Shown in pieces: positions 39,563 through 48,834 of a stretch of DNA of 64,000 nt (positions within the stretch are counted from its first letter, which is position 1; every line of letters starts with the position of its first letter). Location of the stretch: contig NZ_CP074371.1 of assembly GCF_018362975.1 (NCBI RefSeq), positions 4,030,001-4,094,000 on the forward strand, given 5' to 3'. The position numbers were made by a program, and so were the translations under genes. The notes under the pieces are model-generated. The model ran no database searches, was not told the origin of the DNA, and was given only the letters and a program-made list of their open reading frames with translations. The DNA is from Nocardia tengchongensis. Lineage in GTDB: Bacteria; Actinomycetota; Actinomycetes; Mycobacteriales; Mycobacteriaceae.

Positions 39563-40225
39563 ATGACCGAGATGGACTCCGAACCCGGGGTCACGGTGGT
39601 GATCCCCTGCCGGGACGAAGCGGAAGCCCTGCCCGGCGTATTGTCGGCAATTCCCGTGGACTACCGGGTGATCGTGGTGGACAACGGCTCCACCGACGAC
39701 ACCGCGGCCGTGGCCCGCGCCGCCGGCGCGACGGTGGTGACCGAATCGACCCCCGGTTACGGCAGCGCCGTGCACGCCGGTATCGATGCCGCCCGTACCG
39801 AACTGGTCGCCGTCCTCGACGGCGACGGCTCCCTCGACCCCCGTGAACTACCCCGTCTGGTGGCCGAATTCGGCCCCGGCGTCGACATGGTGGTCGGGGG
39901 CCGCCGCGCCGTGCCCGGCGCGCTACCCTTGCACGCGCGAATCGGCAACTGGGCCTTCGCCTTCCGGCTGCGCCGCCGCTACGGCCTGAAGGTGCACGAC
40001 ATCGCCGCCATGCGCGTCACCCGCCGCGACCGGCTGCAGGCGCTCGGCCACCTGCACGCCCGGTCCGGCTATCCACTGGCGCTGCTCACCGGCGCGGCCC
40101 GCGCCGGCTGGCTGGTGCTGGAACGCGACATCACCTATCGGCCGCGGACTCACGGCGAGTCCAAGGTCTCCGGTTCCTGGCTCGGCACCGTGCGTGCCGC
40201 CCGAGACTTCTGGAGCGTGCGATGA
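39563..40225 (+). CDS. GT2 glycosyltransferase (DPM1-like, Rv0539 type)
   Basis: A 220-residue soluble family 2 transferase. GVTVVIPCRDEAEALPGVL is the nucleotide-binding strand, VVDNGSTDDT the first acidic motif, and VLDGDGSLDP the DXD-like metal site (about 93-95). It has no membrane anchor, unlike the GT2 at 30165. The polyprenol-phosphate-sugar synthase type is likely. Its stop overlaps the next gene's start by 4 bases. Confidence 0.83.
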   Translation: MTEMDSEPGVTVVIPCRDEAEALPGVLSAIPVDYRVIVVDNGSTDDTAAVARAAGATVVTESTPGYGSAVHAGIDAARTELVAVLDGDGSLDPRELPRLVAEFGPGVDMVVGGRRAVPGALPLHARIGNWAFAFRLRRRYGLKVHDIAAMRVTRRDRLQALGHLHARSGYPLALLTGAARAGWLVLERDITYRPRTHGESKVSGSWLGTVRAARDFWSVR

Positions 40226-40941
40226 CCATCGGGATCGACCACAGCCCCCTCGACCACGACGACACCGTCGCCGCCACCCTGCTCGTGGTGGCCAAATCAC
40301 CCATCGCGGGATTCGCCAAAACCCGTCTGACCCCGCAATTCTCACCCGTCGACGCCGCCTACCTGGCCGCCTGCGCCCTGCTCGACACCCTGGACGCGGC
40401 CCGCGAGAGCGGTATCCGCCACTGTGTCGTCGCCTGGACCGGTGACCTGGACCGCGCGGAACGCTCGGTCGAACTGGCCGCCGCCCTGCGCGAGGTGACC
40501 GTCGTCCCGCAACGCGGCGACAGCTTCGGCGAACGCCTCGCCAACGCCCACGTCGACGCCGCCGAATTGGGTGTCCCCGTGCTGCAGATCGGCATGGACA
40601 CCCCGCAGGCCGACCCCGGCCTGCTGGCCCGGTCCGCGACCCGCCTGGTGGCCACCGGCGACACCGTCCTCGGGCCCGCCGCCGACGGCGGCTGGTGGGC
40701 GCTGGGTCTGTCCGATCCGCGTCCGGCCCACCTGCTCGCCGACATCCCCATGTCGACCGCCCGCACCGGCGAGCTCACCGAGACCGCTTTGCGGCACAGC
40801 GGCTTCCGCGTCCACGCCCTGCCGACGCTCACCGACGTGGACACCTATTCGGACGCCATCGCGGTGGCGTCGGTGTCCCGGGGCCGTTTCGCGCGCGCCG
40901 TCACCGACCTGGTGACCGCGAAAACCCCCGTCCCACTCTGA
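40222..40941 (+). CDS. DUF2064 / TIGR04282 glycosyltransferase-A-fold protein (Rv0540 type)
   Basis: A 239-residue protein with the nucleotidyl/glycosyl-transferase fold: LLVVAKSPIAGFAKTRLTP at the N-terminus is the family hallmark. IGMDTPQADPGLLA and VLGPAADGGWWALGL follow, which are the metal and substrate loops. This family is often beside a GT2 gene, as here, and is thought to handle sugar nucleotides or phosphosugars. ATG 40222 overlaps the GT2 stop. Confidence 0.82.
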   Translation: MTIGIDHSPLDHDDTVAATLLVVAKSPIAGFAKTRLTPQFSPVDAAYLAACALLDTLDAARESGIRHCVVAWTGDLDRAERSVELAAALREVTVVPQRGDSFGERLANAHVDAAELGVPVLQIGMDTPQADPGLLARSATRLVATGDTVLGPAADGGWWALGLSDPRPAHLLADIPMSTARTGELTETALRHSGFRVHALPTLTDVDTYSDAIAVASVSRGRFARAVTDLVTAKTPVPL

Positions 40942-40967
40942 GATCCACCAGCTGAAAGGAGCCCGCG

Positions 40968-42227
40968 GTGCAGCCGAGTCGGCCCACCGAAGCCGCGGAC
41001 CCCGGTCCCCACCCGATCGAGCCGCCCGGTCCCGCCGGGCGGCCCGGCCCCGCAACCGAACGACCCGCACTGCTACTGCCGCAATCGCTGTCCCGCAGGC
41101 TGAGCCCGGCACGATCGACCGCCGTGGCCGCACGCACCGGCGTGGCGCTGGGTGTGGGGATCACCATCCTGTTCGCGACCGGGCTGATCAGCCACCTGAT
41201 CCAGCATCCGCCGGACTGGTTCCGGTGGCCGGCGCATCCGGTTTGGCTGTACCGCGTCACCCAGGGCACGCACGTCACCGTCGGGGTCATGATGATCCCG
41301 GTGCTGCTGGTGAAGCTGTGGTCGGTGTACATGCGGTTCTTCATCAAACCGTCGCTGCGGCACGGGCTCGCGGAGCTGCTCGAGCGGCTGTCGGTGGCGG
41401 TGCTGATCGGCGCGGTGCTGTTCCAGATCGTCACCGGGCTGTTCAATACCGCGCAGTTCTACCCGTGGAAGTTCTTCTTCACCACCACGCACCACGCCAT
41501 GGCGTACGTGGCCTTCGGTGCGGTGGTGGTGCATTTGGCGGTCAAGCTTCCCGTGGTGCGGCAAGCCCTGTCGCGGCCGGTCGACGATCCGGAGCCGGAC
41601 GCCGGATCCGCGCCGGAATCCGGTCCTCGCCGGGGTATCTCGCGGCGAACGGTGCTCGTCGCGGCCGGATTGGGCGCGGTGGTGGCGGGGGTCGCGGTGG
41701 CCGGGCAGTCGATTCCGTTCCTGCGCTGGGCGTCACTGCTCGCGCCGCGCAGCGGACACGGGCCGCAGGGCGTTCCGATCAACCGGACGGCCGCGGCCGC
41801 CGCGGTCACCGACACCGCGCGCTCCCCGCAGTACGCGCTGACGGTGAAAGTCGGTGGCCGGGAACGTGCCTTCTCGCGCGCCGACCTCGAGGCCATGCCC
41901 CAGCACGACAGCGCCCTCCCGATCGCGTGCGTCGAAGGGTGGAGCGCCCAAGGCCACTGGTCCGGAGTGCGCCTGCGCGAGCTCCTGGCCGCGGTCGGCG
42001 AATACCGCGGTGGCGATGTGCGTTTCACATCCCTGGAAACAACCGGCATCTACGGCTCCTCGGTGCTGCCGCACACCCACGTCGTCGACGCCTCGACCCT
42101 GATCGCCCTGCGCCTGCACGGCGAGGACCTGGCCCTCGACCACGGCTATCCGTGCCGCCTCATCGCCCCGAACCGTCCGGGAGTGCTGCAGACCAAATGG
42201 CTGAAATCCATCGAGGAACTGTCATGA
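40968..42227 (+). CDS. Molybdopterin oxidoreductase fused to a cytochrome b-type membrane domain
   Basis: A 419-residue protein. Residues about 55-200 form four transmembrane helices with His residues (GLISHLIQH, QGTHVTVG, THHAMAYV, VVVHLAVKL) that could bind heme b. A twin-arginine-like SRRTVLVAAGLGAV follows at 226. Residues about 285-419 are a sulfite-oxidase-type molybdopterin domain with the metal-binding Cys321 in PIACVEGW and HGEDLALDHGYPCRLIAP. It probably passes electrons between a substrate outside the membrane and the quinone pool. GTG 40968 follows AAGGAG. It ends in a 4-base overlap with a small membrane protein gene. Confidence 0.8.
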   Translation: MQPSRPTEAADPGPHPIEPPGPAGRPGPATERPALLLPQSLSRRLSPARSTAVAARTGVALGVGITILFATGLISHLIQHPPDWFRWPAHPVWLYRVTQGTHVTVGVMMIPVLLVKLWSVYMRFFIKPSLRHGLAELLERLSVAVLIGAVLFQIVTGLFNTAQFYPWKFFFTTTHHAMAYVAFGAVVVHLAVKLPVVRQALSRPVDDPEPDAGSAPESGPRRGISRRTVLVAAGLGAVVAGVAVAGQSIPFLRWASLLAPRSGHGPQGVPINRTAAAAAVTDTARSPQYALTVKVGGRERAFSRADLEAMPQHDSALPIACVEGWSAQGHWSGVRLRELLAAVGEYRGGDVRFTSLETTGIYGSSVLPHTHVVDASTLIALRLHGEDLALDHGYPCRLIAPNRPGVLQTKWLKSIEELS

Positions 42228-42680
42228 CCGGCCTGCGAATCCTGCTGGGCGCGTCGGGAATCGCCATCGCCGCCTACGGTGTCGACCTGTTGCTGAAGAT
42301 GAGCACCACGGACCTGAGATCGGTCGCGGTGTGGTTCATCGGCGCGATCGTCGCCGAGAACCTGATCTTCGGGCCGATCGCCGCCGTCGCCGGTGTACTC
42401 GGCCATTACGTTTCTCCCCGCCCGCTGGTGGCCCGTCTACACGGCGGGCGCGTTCGTCAGCCTCGCCCTGATCCTGATCGCCGTCCCGGTACTCGGCCGC
42501 GAGGGCGCGGTGCCGGGCAACCACACCATCCTGGACCGGAATTACACCGTGGGCCTGCTGATCTCGCTGGCCGCGGTGTGGGCGGTGGCCGCCGCGTGCC
42601 TGCTCACCTCCGCCCGGCGGACTCCAGCAACGGCAGCCGGATCTCGAATCGAGCCCCCTGCGCACGGTTCCGCGCCGTGA
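42224..42680 (+). CDS. Small membrane protein, frameshifted
   Basis: Encodes about 151 residues with four hydrophobic segments. The first part ([43 protein letters not shown]) is in frame with ATG 42224, which overlaps the preceding stop. An extra C near 42388-42392 breaks the frame, and [20 protein letters not shown] continues in the next. Removing it gives one smooth membrane protein. Probably an accessory of the molybdopterin/cytochrome protein. Its last 25 codons overlap the convergent histidine kinase gene, so the true end may be earlier. No family recognised. Confidence 0.55.
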
Positions 42681-43638
42681 TGTCGCCGTGGTGCGCGGCC
42701 ACCAGCCCCGCGGCGATGGCCAACCCCATGCCGCTGCTGCTGCCGAGTTCGGCCGCGCCGGGGGAGCGGGCGGAGCTACCGCGATAGGCGACCTCGAAGA
42801 TGCGCGGCAGGTCGGTGTCGGAGATGCCCGGGCCGGTGTCGTCGACGCGCGTCCACGCCTGCCCGCCGTCGGTGCCGGCCGAGATGTCGATGTGTCCGCC
42901 GGGCGGGGTGTGGGCGATGGCATTGGCCACCAGATTGGTCAGCACCCGGCCCAGCGCCCGCTCACTGCCCGCTACCACGATCTTGTCCTCGGGCTGGGTG
43001 GCGGACAACGTGATCCGGGCGCGCTCGGCGGTCGGCCGATTGGTCGCGAGCACCTCGTCGATCACCTCGCGCAGATCCACGGGCTCCAGGTGCAGTCGCA
43101 GCGCCCCCGCATTGATCTTCGACATCTCGAACAGGTCGTCCACCATCGAGGAGAGCCGATTCGTCTCGCGCACGATCTGATCCGCGTACCGCTGCACGTC
43201 CTCGGGCTGCGACACCACGCCGTCGGTGAGCGCCTCACCCATGGCGCGGATCCCGGCCAGCGGCGTCCGCAGATCATGGCTGACCCAGGCCACCAGCTCC
43301 CGCCGCGATTGCTCCGCGGCCCGCTCCTGTTCCAGCATCTCGCGTTCCCACACGGTGGCGCGGGCCTGCTCGCGGCCCAGCAGAATCGCCGCGGGCACCG
43401 TCACCGCGGTGACCACGGCCAGCACCACCGCGGTGCGCTCGAACTCGGCCCCGAACATGAGCCCGCTCACCGCGACCACGCCGCACAGCGTGGCCAGCGT
43501 CGGAATCAGTACCAGCACAGCCATGCTGGTGGTCATGGCGCGGCCGCGGGTGTAGCGCAGCAGCAGCGCGCCGATCACCACCACCGGCAGCGTGCCCGCC
43601 AGCGCGTACCCGATCAGGCCGGGGGTATCAGTCGGCAT
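42604..43638 (-). CDS. Two-component sensor histidine kinase
   Basis: A 344-residue kinase. There are three N-terminal membrane helices (about 6-90), then a HisKA domain with phospho-His in [17 protein letters not shown] (about 136) and a HATPase domain with [14 protein letters not shown] (N box), DDTGPGIS (G1) and [10 protein letters not shown] (G2). It has no large sensor domain outside the membrane, so it may sense membrane or internal signals. ATG 43638 has an AAGGAAGG site and overlaps the response regulator gene by 11 bases. Confidence 0.9.
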   Translation of the reverse strand: MPTDTPGLIGYALAGTLPVVVIGALLLRYTRGRAMTTSMAVLVLIPTLATLCGVVAVSGLMFGAEFERTAVVLAVVTAVTVPAAILLGREQARATVWEREMLEQERAAEQSRRELVAWVSHDLRTPLAGIRAMGEALTDGVVSQPEDVQRYADQIVRETNRLSSMVDDLFEMSKINAGALRLHLEPVDLREVIDEVLATNRPTAERARITLSATQPEDKIVVAGSERALGRVLTNLVANAIAHTPPGGHIDISAGTDGGQAWTRVDDTGPGISDTDLPRIFEVAYRGSSARSPGAAELGSSSGMGLAIAAGLVAAHHGDITARNRAQGARFEIRLPLLESAGRR

Positions 43639-44338
43639 CGGCGCCTTCCTTCGACGGCTCGGTGCCGAGATCGGCACGGCCCCAAGCGTATCCGCGACCC
43701 CACACCGTCTCGATGCGATGCGCGCCGCCCAGTTTGGCGCGCAACCGCTTCACGTGCACGGTCACCGTGGACAGATCGCCGAAGTTCCAGCCCCACACTT
43801 CCGCGAGCAGTTCCTGCCGGCTGAAGACCCGCCGCTGATGCGCGAGCAGGAACGCCAGCAGATCGAACTCGCGGGCCGTCAACTCCACCGGCGCCCCGTC
43901 GGCCACCACCGTCCGTGCCGCCCGATGTAGTTCGACCCCGTCCCCGCGCAGCACTTCCTCGGCCACCGGCTGCGGATGCGTGCGCCGCAGCACCGAGGCC
44001 ACCCGCAATGCCAACTCCCGCGGGCTGAACGGTTTGGTCACGTAGTCGTCGGCCCCCGCCTGCAACCCGATCACCCGGTCGTCCTCCTCACCGAGCGCGG
44101 TCAGCAGGATGATTGGCATCTCCGGATGCGCCCCCGCCCGCACCGCCCGCGTCAGCTCGATCCCGTCCGGCCCGGGCATCATCACGTCCAGCACGGCCAG
44201 ATCGATCTCGTTGCGCGCCAGCACCGCCGCGGTCTGCGCGCCGTCCGCGGTCTCGACGACCTCGAGCCCGTCCCGCTCCAGATACCGCCGCACCACCTCG
44301 CGCACCACGGGATCGTCGTCCGCCACCAGAATTCGCAT
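43628..44338 (-). CDS. OmpR-family response regulator
   Basis: A 236-residue regulator. The receiver domain has the acidic pocket VADDDP, phospho-acceptor Asp in [13 protein letters not shown] (about 51) and the [12 protein letters not shown] switch Lys. The C-terminal winged helix includes [18 protein letters not shown] and [16 protein letters not shown]. It pairs with the downstream kinase in the same operon. ATG 44338 is preceded by GAGGG. The targets are not evident. Confidence 0.92.
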   Translation of the reverse strand: MRILVADDDPVVREVVRRYLERDGLEVVETADGAQTAAVLARNEIDLAVLDVMMPGPDGIELTRAVRAGAHPEMPIILLTALGEEDDRVIGLQAGADDYVTKPFSPRELALRVASVLRRTHPQPVAEEVLRGDGVELHRAARTVVADGAPVELTAREFDLLAFLLAHQRRVFSRQELLAEVWGWNFGDLSTVTVHVKRLRAKLGGAHRIETVWGRGYAWGRADLGTEPSKEGADAD

Positions 44339-44486
44339 CGCCCTCAACTCCCGATCGACCTGCCACCCCGACTCCACCCTAGGACGCGGCCACCGCGGAA
44401 CCACCTGGTCGAGGGAGTTTCGGCGCGCATGTCATGGTTTCGTCACCCGCGCCGCGGCAAATGCGGCGGGGAGCGCCGCCCGGATC

Positions 44487-44492
44487 TACGAT
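44487..44492 (+). promoter_or_regulatory. -10 box for leaderless LtrA gene mRNA
   Basis: TACGAT ends 6 bases before GTG 44499; no ribosome site is visible before either possible start. Confidence 0.45.
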
Positions 44493-44498
44493 CTGCAC

Positions 44499-45707
44499 GT
44501 GACCAGCGAAATGTCCGGTTCAGCATCCGAACTCGAGGCCGAAGGCGGCCAGGTCCGGGCCTCCACCCTGGAACTGTTCTTCGACCTCGTATTCGTCTTC
44601 ACCATCACCCAGCTCACCCACGCCTTCACCCATCACCCCGGCTGGGGCGAACTGGGGCACGTGGCGCTGATGTTCGCGCTGATCTGGTGGATGTACAGCG
44701 GGTACGTGTTCCTCACCAACGAGGTCGCGCCGAACAACTCCGCGCGCCGCACCTTCCTGCTGTTCGGCATGTTCGGCTTCTTCGTCATCGCCATCGCGAT
44801 ACCGAGCGCGTTCGGCGGCTCCGGACTGGCCTTCGGACTCGGATACCTCGTGGTGAACATCGTGCACAGCGTCATGTTCGCGACCTCGGGCGGTGCGGGG
44901 GCCAGCAAGGCGATGTGGCGACTCGCCCCGCTCAACACCACCTCCGCGCTGCTGGTGCTGGCGGGCGGCCTCACCCACGGCGGGTGGCGGGCCGCGCTGT
45001 GGACCGTCGCCGTGGCGGTGCAGGTGGTCTCTCCGTATCTGATCCGCGCCGAGGGATTCGCGGTGCGCCCCAGCCACTTCTGCGAACGCCACGGCCTGGT
45101 CGTGATCATCGCGCTCGGCGAATCCGTGGTGGCCATCGGCGCGAACCTGACCGGCATGGACCTCACCGTCGGCCTGGTCGCGACCGCCGGGCTCGGCCTC
45201 ACCCTCGGATATGTGCTGTGGTGGGCCTATTTCGGCTTCGACGACGAGCGCGGCGAACAGGCGCTGGCCGCGCTGCCGGGCCCGGCCCGGATCCGCCCGG
45301 CCGTCTTCGCCTACGGCTACGCGCTGTTCGTCCTGGTGCTCGGCATCATCCTGACCGCCGCGGGCATCTCCATGACCATCGCGCACGGCAACGAGCCCGC
45401 GAGTACCGCTGCGGCGCTGGCGCTCTCGGGCGGCGTGGCCGTGTTCTTCGTCGGTCAGGCCCTGTTCCGGCTGGTGCTCGGCATTCCCCGGGCCTGGCTG
45501 CGGCTGGTCGGCGCGGTCGCCGTGCTGGCCACCGCGCCGATGGGCGTCGCCTGGGTGGCCTGGGGGCAGTTGCTGCTGATGATGCTCGTCGCCTACGGCT
45601 TCGTCATCGCCGACGACCTGCTGCGCGTGCGCGCCGGCGAGCGCAGCGCCTACATCCTGTCGCCGATGGTGATGGGGCATCGGGTATCCCGCGACGGCGA
45701 CAGCTGA
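44499..45707 (+). CDS. Low temperature requirement protein A (LtrA) family membrane protein
   Basis: A 402-residue protein with about 10-12 transmembrane helices. The family's N-terminal STLELFFDLVFVFTITQLTH and the mid-protein CERHGLVVIIALGESVVAIG are clear. LtrA was named from a Listeria gene needed for growth at low temperature; its biochemical function is unknown. GTG 44499 is chosen because a -10 box lies 6 bases upstream; ATG 44511 is the alternative. Confidence 0.85.
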   Translation: MTSEMSGSASELEAEGGQVRASTLELFFDLVFVFTITQLTHAFTHHPGWGELGHVALMFALIWWMYSGYVFLTNEVAPNNSARRTFLLFGMFGFFVIAIAIPSAFGGSGLAFGLGYLVVNIVHSVMFATSGGAGASKAMWRLAPLNTTSALLVLAGGLTHGGWRAALWTVAVAVQVVSPYLIRAEGFAVRPSHFCERHGLVVIIALGESVVAIGANLTGMDLTVGLVATAGLGLTLGYVLWWAYFGFDDERGEQALAALPGPARIRPAVFAYGYALFVLVLGIILTAAGISMTIAHGNEPASTAAALALSGGVAVFFVGQALFRLVLGIPRAWLRLVGAVAVLATAPMGVAWVAWGQLLLMMLVAYGFVIADDLLRVRAGERSAYILSPMVMGHRVSRDGDS

Positions 45708-45735
45708 CGCGCACTCGCCGTCACGGGGCGGACGC

Positions 45736-46455
45736 TCAATCCCGCTGCGGCACCGCGCAACCGTCGGGCCCGCAGGCGTCACCGTCGGCGACCATCGCCA
45801 ACTGCGGCGCGTGATCGCTCCACGCCTGCTCCAACGCCTGCGCGAACACCTCCGCCGGCTGCGCGCCCGACACCCCGTACTTGCGGTCGAGCACGAAGAA
45901 CGGCACCCCGCGCGCCCCGAGTCGCGCGGCCTCGGCCTCGTCGGCGCGCACCGCGTCGGCGTAGGCGTCGGGATCGGTTAGCACGGCCCGCACGGCCGCC
46001 TCGTCGAATCCGGCCGACACCGCGACCTCGACCAACCGCTCGGTGTCACCGAACAGCGCCCGCTCCTCGGCGAAATTGGCCGCGTACAAGGCATCCAGCA
46101 TCTGCTCCTGCCGGCCCTGTTCCAGCGCGAAGTGCAGCAGCCGGTGCATGTCGAAGCTGTTGCCGAAATCGCGGCCGGAGGTGACATAGGTCAGCCCGGC
46201 CGCCTCGGCCTGCGCCCCGAGCCCGCGCTCATTGGCGGCGGCCTGCGCCTCGCTGATGCCGTACTTCTCGGCGATGTGCGGCACCACCGCGTCGCTGTGA
46301 TCCTTGGGCAGCGTCGGGTCCAGTTCGAAGGACCGGTGCACCACCGTGACGGCGTCCTTGTGCGGGAAGGCGTCCAGGGCCTCCTCGAAACGACGCTTGC
46401 CCAGGTAGCAGAACGGGCAGTTGATATCGGTCCAGACCTCGACCTGTACGGCCAT
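45736..46455 (-). CDS. DsbA-family oxidoreductase, FrnE-like
   Basis: A 239-residue thioredoxin-fold protein with the CPFC redox motif near the N-terminus (WTDINCPFCYLGKRRFEEAL, Cys14 and Cys17) and a helical insert. GVPFFVLDRKYGVSGAQP is the cis-Pro segment. There is no signal peptide, so it is cytoplasmic like FrnE, probably a disulfide isomerase or a glutathione-S-transferase-kappa-like enzyme. The C-terminal CGPDGC pair is a further possible redox or metal site. ATG 46455 has a GAGG site. Confidence 0.85.
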   Translation of the reverse strand: MAVQVEVWTDINCPFCYLGKRRFEEALDAFPHKDAVTVVHRSFELDPTLPKDHSDAVVPHIAEKYGISEAQAAANERGLGAQAEAAGLTYVTSGRDFGNSFDMHRLLHFALEQGRQEQMLDALYAANFAEERALFGDTERLVEVAVSAGFDEAAVRAVLTDPDAYADAVRADEAEAARLGARGVPFFVLDRKYGVSGAQPAEVFAQALEQAWSDHAPQLAMVADGDACGPDGCAVPQRD

Positions 46456-46564
46456 CACACCTCACTCCGACGCTGTTTCCGCAGGCCGGGGGCCCGGCCA
46501 ACCCAACTACCAACCGGTAACCCGGCCCGAATGTTCCGGCATGATCCAGGTCACAGCACCGGGC

Positions 46565-46591
46565 TGTCACGTTCTGGCGGGCTGTCCTGTC
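46565..46591 (+). promoter_or_regulatory. ECF41-type promoter upstream of the oxidoreductase-sigma pair
   Basis: TGTCACG (46565-46571) and CTGTC (46587-46591) are 15 bases apart, resembling the reported ECF41 consensus of TGTCACA and CGTC. It lies 42 bases before the oxidoreductase start. ECF41 factors typically activate the promoter of their adjacent partner gene. Confidence 0.5.
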
Positions 46592-46632
46592 CCATAGCCG
46601 ACCACATCGGAACGACACCCGAGGAGCCGGAC

Positions 46633-47817
46633 ATGAACGCCACCACCAACACCCACGAGATCGCCGTCCTCGGCGCCGGCTACACCGGCATGATGGCCGC
46701 GGTCCGCCTGGCCCGCCGAACCCGCAAGCTGAACGTCCGCATCACCCTGGTGAACCCTTCGGAGCGGTTCACCGAGCGGCTGCGCATGCACCAGGTCGCC
46801 GCCGGACAGGAACTGGCCGACCACCGCATCCCCGACCTGCTGGCCGGATCGGGCGTGGTCTTCCACCGGGCCGCCGCCATCGCGCTCGACGCCGCCGCCC
46901 GCGTCGTCACCCTCGACGACGGCGGCGCACTGCACTACGACACCCTGATCTACGCCCTGGGCAGCCACACCGACACCACGGCCGTCCCCGGCGCCGACGA
47001 CCACGCTTGGACGCTCGATGATCCGCGCCGGGCCCGCCGGTTCTCGCAGCGGCTCACCGAGATCGCCGCGGCCGCGGGCACGGTCACCGTCGTCGGCGGC
47101 GGTCTGACCGGCATCGAGGCCGCCACCGAGATCGCCGAAGCGCACCCGGGTCTCACCGTCACCCTGATCGGCGCGGCGGAACCGGGAAACATGATGGGCG
47201 ACAAGGCCCGCGCCCACCTCGAGCGCGCCCTGGACCGACTGCGCATCGTCCGCCGGACCGGCGCGCAGGTCGCCAAGGTGCTGCCCGACGCCGTGCGCCT
47301 GACCACCGGGGAACTGATCGCCTCGGACCTGACGCTGTGGACCGCGGGCGTCACCGTGTCGCCGCTGGCCGGACAGGTCGGAATCGCCGTGGACGAGCGG
47401 GGCCGGATCATCACCGACACCACCCTGCGCTCGGTCTCGCACCCGGAGATCCTGCCCATCGGCGACGCGGCCGCGATCCGCATGCCCTTCGGCGTCCTGC
47501 ACGGCACCTGCCAGAGCGGCATCCCCACCGCCGCCTACACCGCCGACGCCCTGGCCCGGCGACTGCGCGGAAAAACCGTGCGGGCCTTCCGTTTCGGCTA
47601 CTTCCACCAGCCCGTCAGCCTGGGCCGCAAAGACGCCGTCATCCAGTTCACCAACGCCGACGACACCCCGCGCCGCTGGTACCTGAAGGGCCGCGCCGCG
47701 GTCGCCTACAAGGAGATGGTCAGCGCCAGCCCGGTGCCGACCTACAAGCTGAGCAAGCACGTCACCATGCAGGCGCAGCTCAGCAACGGCGGTCGCGCGA
47801 CCCGTGCGCTGGCATGA
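46633..47817 (+). CDS. FAD-dependent oxidoreductase (NDH-2/FSP1-like), ECF41 partner
   Basis: A 394-residue pyridine nucleotide-disulfide oxidoreductase family protein. It has an N-terminal FAD motif VLGAGYTGMMAA (about 12-23), an NAD motif VVGGGLTGIEAATEIAEAH (about 154-172), and a late FAD motif PIGDAAAIRMPFG. There is no redox-active CXXXXC, so it is of the NADH dehydrogenase type rather than a disulfide reductase. ATG 46633 has GAGGAG at 46621-46626. The sigma gene follows after 9 bases, the conserved arrangement of ECF41 with a carboxymuconolactone decarboxylase, oxidoreductase or epimerase partner. Confidence 0.85.
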   Translation: MNATTNTHEIAVLGAGYTGMMAAVRLARRTRKLNVRITLVNPSERFTERLRMHQVAAGQELADHRIPDLLAGSGVVFHRAAAIALDAAARVVTLDDGGALHYDTLIYALGSHTDTTAVPGADDHAWTLDDPRRARRFSQRLTEIAAAAGTVTVVGGGLTGIEAATEIAEAHPGLTVTLIGAAEPGNMMGDKARAHLERALDRLRIVRRTGAQVAKVLPDAVRLTTGELIASDLTLWTAGVTVSPLAGQVGIAVDERGRIITDTTLRSVSHPEILPIGDAAAIRMPFGVLHGTCQSGIPTAAYTADALARRLRGKTVRAFRFGYFHQPVSLGRKDAVIQFTNADDTPRRWYLKGRAAVAYKEMVSASPVPTYKLSKHVTMQAQLSNGGRATRALA

Positions 47818-47826
47818 GGTAGGTAT

Positions 47827-48735
47827 GTGTCCATGCAGGACGATCCGATCGACCCCTTCGTCGCCCACCGCCGGCTGCTGTTCGGCACCGCGTACCAGAT
47901 GCTCGGCACGGTCACCGACGCCGAGGACGTCCTGCAGGACGCGTGGATCAAATGGCATGAGGTGGACCGGGATACGGTCACCCACCCCAAGGCCTACCTG
48001 GTCCGCACCGTCACCAACCTGGCGCTCAACCGCCTCACCTCGGCCCGCGCCACCCGCGAGACCTACGTCGGGCCGTGGCTGCCCGAACCCCTGCTCACCA
48101 CCACCGACGCCGCCGAGGAGACCGAGATGGCCGACACCGTGTCGACCGCGATGCTGGTCGTCCTGGAAACCCTCGGCCCGGTCGAACGCGCGGTGTTCGT
48201 CCTGCGCGAGGTGTTCGGCTACTCGCACGCCGAGATCGCGGGCTTCCTGGACCGCCCCGAGGCCACCATCCGCCAGATCTCCCACCGCGCCCGCTCCCAC
48301 GTGCACGCCCGCCGCCCCCGCTTCGACGCCGACCCCGCGACCCGCTCGGAGATCACCGAGAAGTTCATGGCCGCCGCCCAGGGCGGAGACGTCAACGCGC
48401 TCATGGAACTGCTCGCCCCCGAGGTGACGCTGTGGAATGACGGCGGCGGCAAGATCACCGCCGCCCGCCGCCCGCTGTCCGGCCCCGACCACGTGGCCCG
48501 CTGGCTGCTCGGCGTCATGGCCAAACCGATCAGTGCCGGCATCTACCTCGAATCCGCCTACATCAACGGCGAACTCGGCATGCTCGCCAAGATCGGCGAC
48601 TTCCCGGTCGGCGCCCTCACCTACGACATCCGCGACGGCCACATCGAGAACATCCGCTTCCAGATCAATCCCGACAAGATGGTCGGTTTGCAGCAGCAGG
48701 CCGCCGGATCGGCCGCCGAATCGGTCGGCGACTAG
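47827..48735 (+). CDS. ECF41-family sigma factor with SnoaL-like C-terminal domain
   Basis: A 302-residue sigma factor. Region 2 (YQMLGTVTDAEDVLQDAWIKW) and region 4 (REVFGYSHAEIAGFLDRPEATIRQISHRAR) are followed by a C-terminal SnoaL/NTF2-fold extension of about 130 residues in place of an anti-sigma gene. The diagnostic ECF41 motif DGGGK is at about 207-211. In this group the extension itself controls activity. GTG 47827 is 7 bases from GAGG; ATG 47833 is an alternative. Likely target: the promoter at 46565. Confidence 0.88.
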   Translation: MSMQDDPIDPFVAHRRLLFGTAYQMLGTVTDAEDVLQDAWIKWHEVDRDTVTHPKAYLVRTVTNLALNRLTSARATRETYVGPWLPEPLLTTTDAAEETEMADTVSTAMLVVLETLGPVERAVFVLREVFGYSHAEIAGFLDRPEATIRQISHRARSHVHARRPRFDADPATRSEITEKFMAAAQGGDVNALMELLAPEVTLWNDGGGKITAARRPLSGPDHVARWLLGVMAKPISAGIYLESAYINGELGMLAKIGDFPVGALTYDIRDGHIENIRFQINPDKMVGLQQQAAGSAAESVGD

Positions 48736-48834
48736 CGAACCGGTCGTGCGCGAGAGCCGGTCCCGTACTATTCGGCGCTCGTCGGGGGCAACCGCCCTCG
48801 TGTCGAAAACGCACTTTCGCAAGGGATTTCGTCA

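Noticed and set aside
42604..42680. A genuine long overlap between the small membrane protein gene and the histidine kinase gene.
   Set aside because: The membrane gene is frameshifted and its hydrophobic part ends near 42615; the last codons are probably not real.
46567..48822. Antisense frame of about 750 codons over the oxidoreductase and ECF41 genes.
   Set aside because: Both sense genes are well supported; the antisense product is Gly/Asp/Val-rich shadow sequence.
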